Assembly: GCF_000472705.1 (NCBI RefSeq)
Contig: NZ_AXAE01000024.1
Coordinates: forward strand, 80,274 to 144,273
Direction of reading: 5' to 3'
DNA: 64,000 nt
DNA from: Mesorhizobium erdmanii USDA 3471
GTDB lineage: Bacteria > Pseudomonadota > Alphaproteobacteria > Rhizobiales > Rhizobiaceae
Positions within the stretch are counted from its first letter, which is position 1; each line of letters begins with the position of its first letter. The notes below the pieces were generated by a model. It did not search any database and was not told where the DNA came from. It saw nothing but the letters and a program-made list of their open reading frames with translations. Position numbers and translations under genes: made by a program. This document shows, in pieces, positions 9,425 through 18,114 of this stretch.

Positions 9425-10236
9425 TTCCTTGCCCCTATTTCGGAAACTTCACCGGACTTGATCAGTCTCACCGTTCCCTTGCGGCCATTGCCGGAAACGA
9501 GATAGTCGGCCTCGCCCACATTCTTTTCCTGGGTGTCCGTGATCGCCCGCAGCGCCAGGGTCAGGCGATCGGCCATTTGCTGGGCGACGGTGATGATCTC
9601 GGCTTGTTTGGGCGTGAGCTCCAGCGTGGCCGTCTGGCCCACCCTGGTCTTCTTGCCCTCCTCGTCCTCCTGGATGGTCTGGTCAATTGCCAGGACACGG
9701 ATGTTCTTGAGGATGGTTTCGGTGTTGAAACCGGTGCCGCCGCTGCTGGCATCCGCCCTGCGGGTCATGATGACGTCGACGAAATCGTTTGGAAGGATGA
9801 AGCCGCCGGCCGAAGTGTCGGCCGATATGGTCGTGGCGACCGCCCGCATCCCTGAAGGCAGGATGGACGACATGAAGCTCTGCCCCTCGCCGATCAGCTT
9901 GGAACGTCGCACGGGCTCACCAGCGTACATCGGCACACGGGCAATCGACGCCTTCAACTTCTCCAGAGCGTCGGGAGCCGTGGCCTTGGTGATGAAATTC
10001 GCGTTGACGCCGTCGGCCGGCCAGGATTGCCAGGAGATGTTGTTCTGCAGCGCGTTGCCCATCGCGACATCGCCCGAGAGCACAAGCACGTCCTGCAGGG
10101 GTACGGCGGGAGCCTGAGGCCCCGAATCGACGACGATCTGTGGGGGCGGCGCCGCGACCATGTTTTTTGCGACATAGCCAGCGCCTCCCGCCGCGGCCAC
10201 CGCCACGCTCAGAATAATCAGTCGGGATGCTGGCAT
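9421..10236 (-). CDS. cpaB: Tad pilus assembly protein CpaB/RcpC
   Basis: Periplasmic Tad protein thought to stabilise or gate the secretin. I chose ATG 10236 (MPASRLIILS) because the hydrophobic signal segment begins there; an upstream in-frame extension has no support. The protein is 271 residues, has a Pro-rich linker after the signal, a SAF domain near residues 50-110 (VLVLSGDVAMGNALQ, PVRRSKLIGEGQ), and the CpaB domain (RAVATTISADTSAGGFILPNDFVDVIMT). It heads the cpaB-cpaC-cpaD-cpaE-cpaF-tadB-tadC run. Confidence 0.92.
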   Translation of the reverse strand: MPASRLIILSVAVAAAGGAGYVAKNMVAAPPPQIVVDSGPQAPAVPLQDVLVLSGDVAMGNALQNNISWQSWPADGVNANFITKATAPDALEKLKASIARVPMYAGEPVRRSKLIGEGQSFMSSILPSGMRAVATTISADTSAGGFILPNDFVDVIMTRRADASSGGTGFNTETILKNIRVLAIDQTIQEDEEGKKTRVGQTATLELTPKQAEIITVAQQMADRLTLALRAITDTQEKNVGEADYLVSGNGRKGTVRLIKSGEVSEIGARK

Positions 10237-10332
10237 CTGTCCGAACCCTCGCCCTTGGCAAACCACGTAGCCAAGCCGGACTTTGCAGCGGCAATCGTCA
10301 AAACAAGGTTAATGTAATGCTTACGATCGTGA

Positions 10333-10347
10333 TTAATTTAAGGTTTA
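10333..10347. promoter_or_regulatory. CtrA-like site and A/T-rich promoter region before cpaB
   Basis: TTAA, seven bases, TTTA, one mismatch from TTAA-N7-TTAA, inside the most A/T-rich part of the 216-base gap upstream of cpaB. Another TTAA lies about 25 bases before it. This is the only sizeable gap upstream of the main tad operon, so the promoter is expected here. The CtrA link is inference. Confidence 0.3.
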
Positions 10348-10452
10348 CATAAATTAGCTCGATCCCGCCGCCACGCGTGCAAATGGCCTGATGGGCTCCC
10401 TTCGAAGCTCGGTCAGGCAACGCGGCCAGGGGTAACGGAAATCAGATCGTGC

Positions 10453-10971
10453 TCAGCCGGCAAGCCTTGCCAGCGCCCATACCATCAAAGGCGAATCCGG
10501 ATAGGTCAGCAGCCCGCCGAGGCCGAGCGCGATCCCATAGGGAACCCCGGTCTTGTCATCCGCGAAATGACGCAGGAAGGGATTGCGGCCGGTAATAGTC
10601 GCCAGCGGCGACTTCCGGTAAACCAGGATGGCGAGCGTCAGCAGACCGCCGATCATTGTCGAGGCAACAAGGTACTCGACGAGATGGATGTTCAGCCCCA
10701 TCCACACGGCCGTGGCGGCCAGCAGCTTGGCATCGCCTCCGCCCATGCCACCCATTGCAAACAGTCCAAACGTCACAGACAGGACCAGGGCGCCTGCGGC
10801 GAAGTGCCAGCCATAGGCTGCCCATTCCATACCCGTCAGCGGCGCAACCAGCGCGAAGACGACGACGAGCAGCACCGACACGCGGTTGGCGATGGTCATC
10901 GACAGCATGTCCGAGATCGCGGCAAACAGCATGCAGAACGGAAAGACGACGAAGATCAGGGCTTCAAGCAT
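10453..10971 (-). CDS. cpaA: Prepilin peptidase CpaA/TadV (A24 family)
   Basis: Membrane aspartic protease that cleaves the Flp prepilin and TadE-like pseudopilins. It is 172 residues with five to six hydrophobic segments. The two catalytic Asp are visible: one after the first segment (AAISDMLSMTI, residue 21) and one in the GxGD motif (MGGMGGGDAKLLAA). It lacks the methylase domain of long PilD enzymes, as is normal for TadV. It lies between cpaB and the pilin gene on the same strand but is separated from both. Confidence 0.93.
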   Translation of the reverse strand: MLEALIFVVFPFCMLFAAISDMLSMTIANRVSVLLVVVFALVAPLTGMEWAAYGWHFAAGALVLSVTFGLFAMGGMGGGDAKLLAATAVWMGLNIHLVEYLVASTMIGGLLTLAILVYRKSPLATITGRNPFLRHFADDKTGVPYGIALGLGGLLTYPDSPLMVWALARLAG

Positions 10972-11080
10972 CGGCGCTCATGCCTATTGTGCGAATTGCA
11001 AGGGGCTCAATCTAGGCTGTCTCGATTAACGATTGATGAGACCCGTAAACCAGAGACGTCTATATTGGCTGCGAAATAGA

Positions 11081-11108
11081 AAAAGGGCCGCAGCGTGGCG
11101 GCCCTTTT
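11081..11108 (-). terminator. Intrinsic terminator after the Flp pilin gene
   Basis: An 11-bp perfect stem (11081-11091 with 11098-11108, AAAAGGGCCGC) with a 6-base loop. Read on the minus strand it ends in a T-run (TTTTTC). It starts about 37 bases after the pilin stop and probably isolates the pilin message from cpaA. Confidence 0.85.
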
Positions 11109-11144
11109 CCAGAACGCAATCTGGATACCCAGCAATACGGCAGA

Positions 11145-11321
11145 TCAGCTGCCGCTGGAGTTCAGCGTGGTTCCGATCGAGGTGAACTTGGCGTTGATCG
11201 CATTGCCGAGAGCGCCGGCGCCGGTGATGATGGCGAGCGCGATGAGAGCGGCGATCAGACCATATTCGATAGCGGTCGCGCCGGATTCGTCCTTCACGAA
11301 ACGTGCAAAAAGGTTAGACAT
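11145..11321 (-). CDS. Flp-type pilin (major pilus subunit)
   Basis: A 58-residue Flp prepilin. Residues 1-14 form a short charged leader ending in Gly (VKDESG), and cleavage is expected between Gly14 and Ala15. The mature N-terminus ATAIEYGLIAALIALAII carries the conserved Glu and Tyr of Flp pilins in a single hydrophobic helix, and the tail is Ser/Thr/Asn-rich. CpaA, encoded next door, is the likely processing enzyme. A strong terminator follows, so it is probably a highly expressed single-gene unit. It would be called pilA, flp or ctpA depending on the genome. Confidence 0.95.
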   Translation of the reverse strand: MSNLFARFVKDESGATAIEYGLIAALIALAIITGAGALGNAINAKFTSIGTTLNSSGS

Positions 11322-11678
11322 TCGAGAGCTCCTACTCCACGTGTTACAGCACTTCCGTCAACTTCTGTGATGGTTGATCGGATGCTGCCAATCTAGGGAG
11401 AAGCTCTTTCGATCGGCTTAATAAACAGCCTTACCGATTCCTTTCCCGGCTCGAACAGAGTGCGTGGTTAACTGCATGCTAAGTCCGGGCTAAAGTACCG
11501 TTTCCCAGGCCAATACCGCAAAAGGCAAGGGCTCAAGTAAACCCGCGACCGGCCCGGATCCGGCCATGCGGGTTGCCATGCCGCTCGCTACATCCGGCAC
11601 CGGCGAGTCGACTTAACCGTTGGTTCACCAATCTCGTTCATGTTCCGTTGAACAGTTCGCTTGCCGTGGAGCGCCTCG
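11322..11678. promoter_or_regulatory. 357-base divergent promoter region of the pilin gene and the secretin-N-like gene
   Basis: No open frame of note. It contains a CtrA-like pair at 11468-11482 (TTAA, seven bases, CTAA; TTAG-N7-TTAA on the pilin strand) and another TTAACC near 11613. The pilin transcript on the minus strand and the three-gene plus-strand unit must both start here. I see no convincing -35/-10 pair. Confidence 0.4.
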
Positions 11679-12101
11679 ATGGCCGTGCAGAGATCCTCAG
11701 TCCTGATTGCCGTGCTTCTTGCCGCCACGAGCTTGATCACGCCAGCCAGAGCCGGCGCCGATATCGACGTCATCATGAATCAAGCCAAGATCGTGAAACT
11801 GTCCCGCCCCGCCGACACGATCGTCGTCGGCAATCCGGCAATCGCCGATGCCTCCGTCCAGGACGCGTCGACGATCGTGCTCACCGGCAAGGGGTTTGGT
11901 GTCACCAACCTCGTCGTTCTCGACCAGGAGGGCAGCCCGATCGTCGACGCGCAGGTTACAGTCGTGCGGCAGGCAGCCTCGTCGGTTCGCATTTACCGGC
12001 GCGCCGAGGTCCAGACCATGTCTTGCACGCCCTATTGCGAAAGCTCCTACAAGAGCGAGGCTGAAAAATCCTCCGAAGCCGAGATGAGCGTGAGCAAATA
12101 G
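11679..12101 (+). CDS. Secretin N-terminal-domain-like pilus assembly protein
   Basis: Small exported protein of 140 residues resembling the N-terminal domain of CpaC/RcpA secretins (compare KLSRPADTIVVGNPAIADAS here with the equivalent region of the adjacent CpaC). ATG 11679 is preferred, with GGAG about eight bases upstream; the frame also opens at a TTG at 11661. A signal peptide spans about residues 1-25. Two Cys lie near the C-terminus (SCTPYC). Such stand-alone proteins occur in rhizobial tad clusters, but their role is not established; a periplasmic secretin accessory is a reasonable guess. Confidence 0.75.
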   Translation: MAVQRSSVLIAVLLAATSLITPARAGADIDVIMNQAKIVKLSRPADTIVVGNPAIADASVQDASTIVLTGKGFGVTNLVVLDQEGSPIVDAQVTVVRQAASSVRIYRRAEVQTMSCTPYCESSYKSEAEKSSEAEMSVSK

Positions 12102-12242
12102 GCTGCGCGGCCTCTCAGCAGCCATCCAAGTTACCAGCCAGTTAAGAGGCCCGCGCGGACTTTAACGATCATTCACACTGGGCCTCAATTGGTTTGCGCT
12201 AATAGACCTGTCGGAACCGTCCAGGGGTGGCAGGAACAGGGC

Positions 12243-12833
12243 ATGTGCAACGAATTCAGCGCAACAGGTCAGCATAAGGTGAAGCGCGCCAGGTTTTTCG
12301 AGCGCTTCGTTCGCGACCGGGGTGGCAGCACGGCCCTGGAGTTCGCGCTGCTCGCATTGCCCTTCGCCCTCCTCGTATTCGCCATCCTTGAAAGCTGCAT
12401 CTCGTTTGCCGGCCAGGAGGTGATGGCCAACATCACCGACGATGTCGCGCGCCAGTTGCGCACGGGCCAGTTGCGGCCGGCTGATGTCGCGGGGACCAAG
12501 TTGACGACCCTGATCTGCGGCAGGCTGGAGATCATCGTCTCCACGGATTGTCCCGATCAGTTGCTCGTGGACCTTCGCGAGTATCCGACTTTCGCGGACG
12601 CGGCCACCGCGACCTTCACTATCCAGAACGGCGATGTCGTTCTGATGCAAGGCACGAACTCACAGACTTTCGCAAACACGCCTGGTCTGGCGGAATCGAA
12701 GAACATGCTGCGGGTCTTCTACAAATGGCCCGTCATGACCGATCTGATGGCCAAGTCGATGGCCAATCTGAGCGGCGGCCGGACGCTGCATTTTGCCTCG
12801 GTGACCTGGCAGAACGAGCCGTTCGGCAATTAA
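12243..12833 (+). CDS. TadE-like pseudopilin
   Basis: Minor pilin-like protein of the TadE family. I chose ATG 12243 over a TTG at 12189. After a basic leader of about 30 residues comes the typical TadE processing region and helix (GGSTALEFALLALPFALLVF), with cleavage expected after Gly. The remaining ~150 residues are periplasmic and hold Cys residues (ICGRLE, STDCPDQ). CpaA is the likely peptidase. It lies in a plus-strand unit with the preceding secretin-like gene and the next TadE-like gene. Confidence 0.85.
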   Translation: MCNEFSATGQHKVKRARFFERFVRDRGGSTALEFALLALPFALLVFAILESCISFAGQEVMANITDDVARQLRTGQLRPADVAGTKLTTLICGRLEIIVSTDCPDQLLVDLREYPTFADAATATFTIQNGDVVLMQGTNSQTFANTPGLAESKNMLRVFYKWPVMTDLMAKSMANLSGGRTLHFASVTWQNEPFGN

Positions 12834-12861
12834 GAAGCACCAACAAGAAAAAGGCAATGAC

Positions 12862-13485
12862 ATGATGCGTGCGGGGGCACATCCGGGAATTGCAGGGATC
12901 TGGCGCAAGGCTGCCGGGTTCTGCTCCAATCGCCGTGGGGTGGCAGCGGTCGAGTTCGCTCTTATCGTGCCGATCCTGCTCATCATGTACTTCATGACCA
13001 TGGAGGCGTCGCAGGCCATCGAGACCAGCAAGAAGGTCAGCCGTATCGGCAGCATGGTTGCCGATCTGGTCACGCAGCAGCCGACCATCGTCAAGGCGGA
13101 TCTCGACGCCATCATGAAGATCGGCACCTCGACCATTCAGCCCTACAACCGCTCGGTGCCGAACATCACCATCACGGCGATACAGGTCACCACCGATACG
13201 CCGCCCCAGGTGAAAGTGGTGTGGTCGCGCAAGGTGGCCAGCGGCGTTAACAGCGTCGGGGCCACCGCAGGTACCGCGACCACGGTTCCGGCAACGCTCA
13301 ACGTCGCCGGCACCTTCCTGATCCGCGTCGAAAGCAATCTCAGCTATGCGCCGATCATCAGCTGGTCGACGGACAGCCCGCAGAAGCTTGGATTGACCCA
13401 ATCCCTCACCACCACGATCCCGATGGGTGAGACGTACTATCTGCGCCCGCGCAGAAGCCTGACGATCCCCTGCGCCGATTGCTGA
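12862..13485 (+). CDS. TadE/TadG-like pseudopilin
   Basis: Second TadE-family protein, 207 residues. The basic leader (about 1-29) is followed by RRGVAAVEFALIVPILLIMY, the pseudopilin processing site and helix. The C-terminal domain is Thr/Val-rich and ends in PCADC. It starts 28 bases after the preceding gene. It is too short to be a full TadG, which usually has several hundred residues and a von Willebrand-like region; no such gene is in this window. Confidence 0.82.
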   Translation: MMRAGAHPGIAGIWRKAAGFCSNRRGVAAVEFALIVPILLIMYFMTMEASQAIETSKKVSRIGSMVADLVTQQPTIVKADLDAIMKIGTSTIQPYNRSVPNITITAIQVTTDTPPQVKVVWSRKVASGVNSVGATAGTATTVPATLNVAGTFLIRVESNLSYAPIISWSTDSPQKLGLTQSLTTTIPMGETYYLRPRRSLTIPCADC

Positions 13486-13491
13486 AGATCT

Positions 13492-14415
13492 CTACTGCCG
13501 ACCACCTTCTGTCGAGACCAGGCGCACGATGGCTTGCGCCGCCGCATAGTCCTGTGGGGCAACGGTCAAAAAGCCGCCGGAGTGCTTCGATTCCAGCAGA
13601 TCATAGACATCCGGGGTCGTCGACTTGAGGTTGGTGAGGAAGACGGTCAGCCGGCGCTTGGCTTCCGGGTCGAGATCGCTGCGTACGGCATGGGGACCGT
13701 ATCTCAGCAAGCCTGAGGTCCACACGACCTGAAATGCCGACGGCGAAAGCCCGGCCTCTTCCAACCTTGCCTGCGTGCCGTTGGACAATAATGGCTGGCC
13801 GTCGGCCGTCGCCGTCACCCAACCAAACAAAGCGTCGGCCCGGCCGTCGAAGAGCATTTTTTCCGCTGCCGACGCTGAATCGGCATGGACCAGAAACGGT
13901 GAATCTTCGGCGATCTTGACGTGTTCGGCCGCCAGCTCCGCCAGCGGCAAAAGCGAGCCCCCGACGCTGTCCGGCGGCGACATGGCGATGCGGTGCGTCG
14001 CCATAGCCGCAAGGTCGGGCAGCTTGCCGTCCCTGGTCAGCAGCACGGAGCGGATGCCGGCCGCGCCGTCGGAATCGACCGGAGCCACAAGCGGCTCGAC
14101 GCATCCACAACGTTGCAGCGCCGTGGCGTAGGCCGTCGCCGAATAGATGGCGTATTCGATCCGGGCGTTGGCCTGCGCCTCGATCAGTGCCGCATAGTCG
14201 CGCGCAACGACGAACTCCACCTTCATGCCAAGCGCGTTGGTAAAGGATTGAGTCAACAGCGCCAGCCCCGGGACGGTGTTGGCGGCGCCGGGCTCGGCGA
14301 CGATGCCGATGCGAAACGTGCCGATATCATCGCGCCAGTCGGCCCGCGCCGGACCACACCAGAGCGCCCCATGCACCATCACCAGGGCAGCGCATGCCTT
14401 CCGCGCCGCTTTCAT
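13492..14415 (-). CDS. PhnD-like phosphate/phosphonate-type periplasmic binding protein
   Basis: Predicted periplasmic solute-binding protein of the PhnD family (307 residues). I chose ATG 14415, which begins a clear signal peptide ending in GPARADW. Family-like features include FRIGIVAEPGAANTV at the start of the mature protein, the YAALIEAQANARIEYAIYSATAY region that lines the ligand pocket in relatives, and SPPDSVGGSLLPL. No permease or ATPase gene is adjacent, so it is an orphan; its ligand is unknown. It converges on the TadE-like gene with a 6-base gap. Confidence 0.7.
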   Translation of the reverse strand: MKAARKACAALVMVHGALWCGPARADWRDDIGTFRIGIVAEPGAANTVPGLALLTQSFTNALGMKVEFVVARDYAALIEAQANARIEYAIYSATAYATALQRCGCVEPLVAPVDSDGAAGIRSVLLTRDGKLPDLAAMATHRIAMSPPDSVGGSLLPLAELAAEHVKIAEDSPFLVHADSASAAEKMLFDGRADALFGWVTATADGQPLLSNGTQARLEEAGLSPSAFQVVWTSGLLRYGPHAVRSDLDPEAKRRLTVFLTNLKSTTPDVYDLLESKHSGGFLTVAPQDYAAAQAIVRLVSTEGGRQ

Positions 14416-14490
14416 GACAAGACCGTCCTGTGCTTTCTTCGATCCACATCCATGCCCGCTGCGCGCGATACTGTACATCCTGGATTGAGC

Positions 14491-14535
14491 TTGTGGTCGC
14501 CCCAAAAACGCTATGCACTTTTGGGCGACATGCAC
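14491..14535. repeat. Dispersed palindromic repeat, family B copy 1
   Basis: Imperfect palindrome with arms GTCGCCCCAAAA and TTTTGGGCGAC around a short loop. Related copies occur at 32861-32907 and 52280-52327. It sits in the gap between the divergent PhnD-like and deoB genes. Confidence 0.75.
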
Positions 14536-14632
14536 TGGCACTATCGCGACAAGCAATTGCCGTTTGGTTTCCGAATTGCCAATGCCACCGTGGGATCCTA
14601 TGTCAGGGCGTCCACACTGGCGATAATGACCG

Positions 14633-15874
14633 ATGGCGCGTGCTTTCCTCTTCGTCCTGGATTCTTTCGGTATCGGCGGCGCGGCCGACGCCGAACGCTA
14701 TGGCGACGCCGGCGCCAACACGCTCGCGCACATCGCCGAAGCTTGCGCCGAAGGGCGCGCGGATCGCGAGCGGCTTAGACAGGGGCCGTTGTTCGTCCCG
14801 CACATGGCATCGCTCGGGCTTGGCAAGGCAGCCGGGACGGCGACAGGATTGGCTTTTGCCCATTTCGGGACGGATCTGCTCGCCAACGCCTTCCATGGCG
14901 CGGCGCAGGAAGTTTCGAGCGGCAAGGACACACCCTCCGGCCATTGGGAGATCGCGGGCCTGCCGGTGCGTTTCGACTGGGGATATTTCCCGGATACGGT
15001 TCCCGCCTTCCCGGCTGATCTGACCGCGGCGATGATCCGCGAGGGCGAGGTTTCAGGCATCCTCGGCAACTGCCATGCGCCAGGCACCGAGATCATCGAA
15101 CGGTTCGGCGAGGAACACATCCGCACCGGCAAGCCGATCTGCTACACCTCCGTCGACTCGGTCCTGCAGATCGCCGCGCATGAAGTCCATTTCGGCCTGG
15201 AGCGACTTTATGAATTCTGTCAGGTGGTGCGCCGGCTGGTTGATCCGCTCCGAATCGGACGCGTGATCGCACGGCCGTTCGTCGGCGAGACCGCCGGCAC
15301 CTTCCAGCGGACCTACAATCGCCATGACTATGCCGTGCCGCCGCCGCAGCCGACCTTGCTTGACCGGCTGACGGCGCGGGGAAGCCGCGTCATCGCCGTC
15401 GGCAAGATCGGCGACATCTTCGCCCATCGCGGGATTTCGGAAGTGCGCAAGGCCGCCGGCAACATGGCCATGTTCGATAAGGCGCTCGGTGCGATGGACG
15501 ATGCCGGCGACGGTGATCTGGTTTTCGCCAATTTCGTCGATTTCGACACCGAATTCGGCCATCGCCGCGACGTCGCCGGCTATGCCGCCGCGCTCGAGGC
15601 CTTCGACCGGCGGCTGCCGGAAGCATTCGCAAGGCTACGGCAGGGCGATCTTCTTATCCTGACGGCCGACCACGGCAATGATCCGACCTGGAGAGGCACC
15701 GATCACACGCGTGAACGCATCCCGGTGATCGGCACGGGACCCGGTCTCAGAGGTGGCGACGTCGGACTGAGAGCGACATTCGCCGATATCGGCGAGACCG
15801 TTGCCGAACATCTCGGGCTGGCACCCGGCCGCCACGGCACTTCTTTCCATACGATGATTGGTGGCCATGCCTGA
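14633..15874 (+). CDS. deoB: Phosphopentomutase
   Basis: Interconverts (deoxy)ribose 1-phosphate and 5-phosphate in nucleoside salvage. The 413-residue protein belongs to the alkaline-phosphatase superfamily: the N-terminal metal site and phospho-acceptor region are seen in FLFVLDSFGIGGAADAERYGDAGANT (Asp and Thr), the cap domain lies in the middle, and the C-terminal metal ligands are in VDFDTEFGHRRDVAGY and LTADHGNDPTWRGTDHTRE. The stop overlaps the start of mutM by eight bases, so the two are probably co-translated. Confidence 0.97.
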   Translation: MARAFLFVLDSFGIGGAADAERYGDAGANTLAHIAEACAEGRADRERLRQGPLFVPHMASLGLGKAAGTATGLAFAHFGTDLLANAFHGAAQEVSSGKDTPSGHWEIAGLPVRFDWGYFPDTVPAFPADLTAAMIREGEVSGILGNCHAPGTEIIERFGEEHIRTGKPICYTSVDSVLQIAAHEVHFGLERLYEFCQVVRRLVDPLRIGRVIARPFVGETAGTFQRTYNRHDYAVPPPQPTLLDRLTARGSRVIAVGKIGDIFAHRGISEVRKAAGNMAMFDKALGAMDDAGDGDLVFANFVDFDTEFGHRRDVAGYAAALEAFDRRLPEAFARLRQGDLLILTADHGNDPTWRGTDHTRERIPVIGTGPGLRGGDVGLRATFADIGETVAEHLGLAPGRHGTSFHTMIGGHA

Positions 15875-16757
15875 ATTGCCCGAAGTCGAAACGGTCCGGC
15901 GTGGCCTGCAGCCGGTGCTGGAAGGTGCCCGTCTGGCCAGGGTCGAGGCGCGGCGGCCGGATCTGCGCTTTCCCTTCCCCGAACGGTTTTCGGAACGGCT
16001 GACCGGCAGGACCATCACGGCGCTCGGCCGCCGGGCCAAATATCTGACCATGCATGTGCAGGATGGCCCGGTGCTGATCTGCCATCTCGGCATGTCGGGC
16101 TCCTTTCGCATCGAGACCGACGACGGCGGAGAGACACCTGGCGTGTTCCACCATGAACGCTCGAAGAGCACGGCGCACGACCATGTCGTGTTCGATGTCG
16201 TCACCGCCAACGGCGTCCGGTCGCGCGTGATCTTCAACGACCCGCGGCGCTTCGGTTTCATGCTGTTTGCGGAAGGATCGCCGGACACGCACCCGATGCT
16301 CGCCGGGCTGGGCGTCGAGCCCACGGGCAACACGCTGGACGGCGTGCTGCTCGCCTCGCTGCTGAAAGACCGCCGGGCACCGTTGAAGGCAGCGCTTCTC
16401 GACCAGAGGCTGATCGCGGGGCTTGGCAATATCTATGTCTCGGAGGCGCTTTGGCGCGCCGGCCTGTCGCCCTTGCGCGAGGCGGGCACCATCGCCAAAC
16501 CGAGCAAGAAGGCCAGGCAACAAAGCGAACGCCTGGCCGAAGCCATCCGCTCGGTCATATCGGATGCCATCGCCGCCGGCGGCTCGTCGCTACGCGACTA
16601 CATGCATACCGATGGATCGCTGGGCTATTTCCAGCACTCCTTCGCTGTCTACGACCGTGAGGGCGAGCCGTGCCCAAAGCCCGGTTGCGGCGGCCATATC
16701 GAGCGTATCGTGCAGAGCGGACGCTCGACCTTCTATTGCCGGACCTGTCAGAGCTGA
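15867..16757 (+). CDS. mutM: Formamidopyrimidine-DNA glycosylase (Fpg/MutM)
   Basis: Base-excision repair enzyme that removes 8-oxoguanine and opened purines and nicks the abasic site. ATG 15867 is required because the catalytic residue is Pro after the initiator Met (MPELPEVETV). The 296-residue protein keeps Glu2/Glu5, the catalytic Lys region (GRRAKYL), the H2TH domain (LDQRLIAGLGNIYVSEALW) and the C-terminal zinc finger (CPKPGCGG...FYCRTCQ). It overlaps deoB. Confidence 0.98.
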   Translation: MPELPEVETVRRGLQPVLEGARLARVEARRPDLRFPFPERFSERLTGRTITALGRRAKYLTMHVQDGPVLICHLGMSGSFRIETDDGGETPGVFHHERSKSTAHDHVVFDVVTANGVRSRVIFNDPRRFGFMLFAEGSPDTHPMLAGLGVEPTGNTLDGVLLASLLKDRRAPLKAALLDQRLIAGLGNIYVSEALWRAGLSPLREAGTIAKPSKKARQQSERLAEAIRSVISDAIAAGGSSLRDYMHTDGSLGYFQHSFAVYDREGEPCPKPGCGGHIERIVQSGRSTFYCRTCQS

Positions 16758-16836
16758 GTTAGAGCCCGACAAAAGCGCCTAGCGCTTTGGGACGCATGAA
16801 CAAAGAATAGACCGGATCAAGCGAGGAGAAGCAGCC

Positions 16837-17610
16837 ATGGCCTATGAAACGATCATCGCCGAGACCCGCGGCAAGGTCGGGTTGATCACGCTGAACCGGC
16901 CGAAGGCACTCAACGCGCTGAATTCCCAGGTCATGGCCGATGTGGTGGCTGCCGCAAATGCGTTCGGAGCCGATGCCGCCATTGGCGCCATGGTCATCAC
17001 CGGTTCCGAAAAGGCCTTCGCGGCCGGTGCCGACATCAAGGAAATGCAGTCGATTGCCTATGTCGATGCCTACACGCAGGATTTCTTTGTCGGTTGGGAA
17101 GAGTTGACGCGGACGCGCAAGCCGGTGATCGCCGCGGTGGCCGGCTATGCTCTGGGCGGCGGATGCGAGCTGGCGATGATGTGCGATTTCATCATTGCCG
17201 CCGACACCGCCAAATTCGGCCAGCCCGAGATCACGCTCGGCGTCATTCCCGGCATGGGCGGGTCACAACGGCTGACCCGGTTCGTCGGCAAATCGAAGGC
17301 GATGGACATGTGCCTGACCGGGCGGATGATGGATGCGGCGGAAGCCGAGCGCTCGGGCCTGGTATCGCGTGTCGTGCCCGCCGCCGAGCTTGTCGAGGAC
17401 GCCGTCAAGGCGGCGGCCAAGATCGCCGATTTCTCGCTGCCGTCGGTGATGATGGCGAAGGAAGCCGTCAATCGTTCCTTTGAGACGACCCTGGCTGAGG
17501 GATTGCGGTTCGAACGCCGCCTCTTCCACTCGCTTTTCGCGCTCGAGGACCAGAAGGAAGGCATGGCCGCCTTCGCCGAAAAGCGAAAGCCGAATTTCAC
17601 CAATCGGTAG
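16837..17610 (+). CDS. Enoyl-CoA hydratase
   Basis: Crotonase-family enzyme of fatty-acid beta-oxidation (257 residues). A strong GAGGAG lies about ten bases before ATG 16837. The oxyanion-hole motifs are AFAAGADIKEM and YALGGGCELAMMCDF, and the two acid-base Glu of true hydratases are present (GGGCELA and GQPEITLGVIPGMGG). The gene commonly sits between mutM and rpsT in rhizobia. Substrate chain length cannot be inferred. Confidence 0.93.
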   Translation: MAYETIIAETRGKVGLITLNRPKALNALNSQVMADVVAAANAFGADAAIGAMVITGSEKAFAAGADIKEMQSIAYVDAYTQDFFVGWEELTRTRKPVIAAVAGYALGGGCELAMMCDFIIAADTAKFGQPEITLGVIPGMGGSQRLTRFVGKSKAMDMCLTGRMMDAAEAERSGLVSRVVPAAELVEDAVKAAAKIADFSLPSVMMAKEAVNRSFETTLAEGLRFERRLFHSLFALEDQKEGMAAFAEKRKPNFTNR

Positions 17611-17670
17611 AGCGCTGCCGGCTCGCGATCGAAACCCCATGGCGGCGGCCAAAAAGAACGCCAGGCAGCG

Positions 17671-17699
17671 TTGACGCGCCGGAAAAGCTGAACTATAAG
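17671..17699 (+). promoter_or_regulatory. Sigma-70-type promoter of rpsT
   Basis: TTGACG at 17671-17676, 17 bases, TATAAG at 17694-17699. Transcription would begin near 17706, leaving an ~86-base leader before rpsT. The match to the housekeeping consensus is good. Confidence 0.7.
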
Positions 17700-17791
17700 C
17701 CGCACCAACCGAGGCGGCCCCGTTGCTGCCCGTTTGTTTTTTGCGCCCTGCGGCATGCCGCGTGCGCCGACCAGATCAGAAGAGAGGCATC

Positions 17792-18058
17792 ATGGCCAAC
17801 ACATCCTCGGCCAAAAAGGCAACGCGCAAGATCGCCCGCCGCGCGGCGATCAACAAGAACCGCCGCTCGCGCGTGCGCACTTATGTCCGCCAGGTCGAGG
17901 AGGCACTCGCCTCCGGCGACAAGGCTGCCGCACAGGCCGCCTTCAAGGCCGCCGAGCCGGAATTGATGCGTGCCGCGACCAAGGGCGTCATCCACAAGAA
18001 CACCGCGTCCCGCAAAGTGTCGCGCCTGGCCGCACGGCTCAAGGTTCTGTCGGCCTAA
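17792..18058 (+). CDS. rpsT: 30S ribosomal protein S20
   Basis: Primary 16S rRNA-binding protein of the small subunit, 88 residues. ATG 17792 follows AGAGAGG. The N-terminus MANTSSAKKATRKIARRAAI and the whole helical, Lys/Arg/Ala-rich sequence are typical. It has its own promoter upstream and a strong terminator downstream, so it is probably a single-gene unit. A frame extension to 17723 exists but is not conserved S20 sequence. Confidence 0.98.
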   Translation: MANTSSAKKATRKIARRAAINKNRRSRVRTYVRQVEEALASGDKAAAQAAFKAAEPELMRAATKGVIHKNTASRKVSRLAARLKVLSA

Positions 18059-18086
18059 CATCGCCAATACAGACTAAGCGTCTTTG

Positions 18087-18114
18087 AAACCCGGCCGATA
18101 GTGCCGGGTTTTTT
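18087..18114 (+). terminator. Intrinsic terminator of rpsT
   Basis: A 9-bp stem (18087-18095 with 18103-18111, AAACCCGGC) and 7-base loop followed by a run of six T in all. It lies 29 bases after the rpsT stop. Confidence 0.9.
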
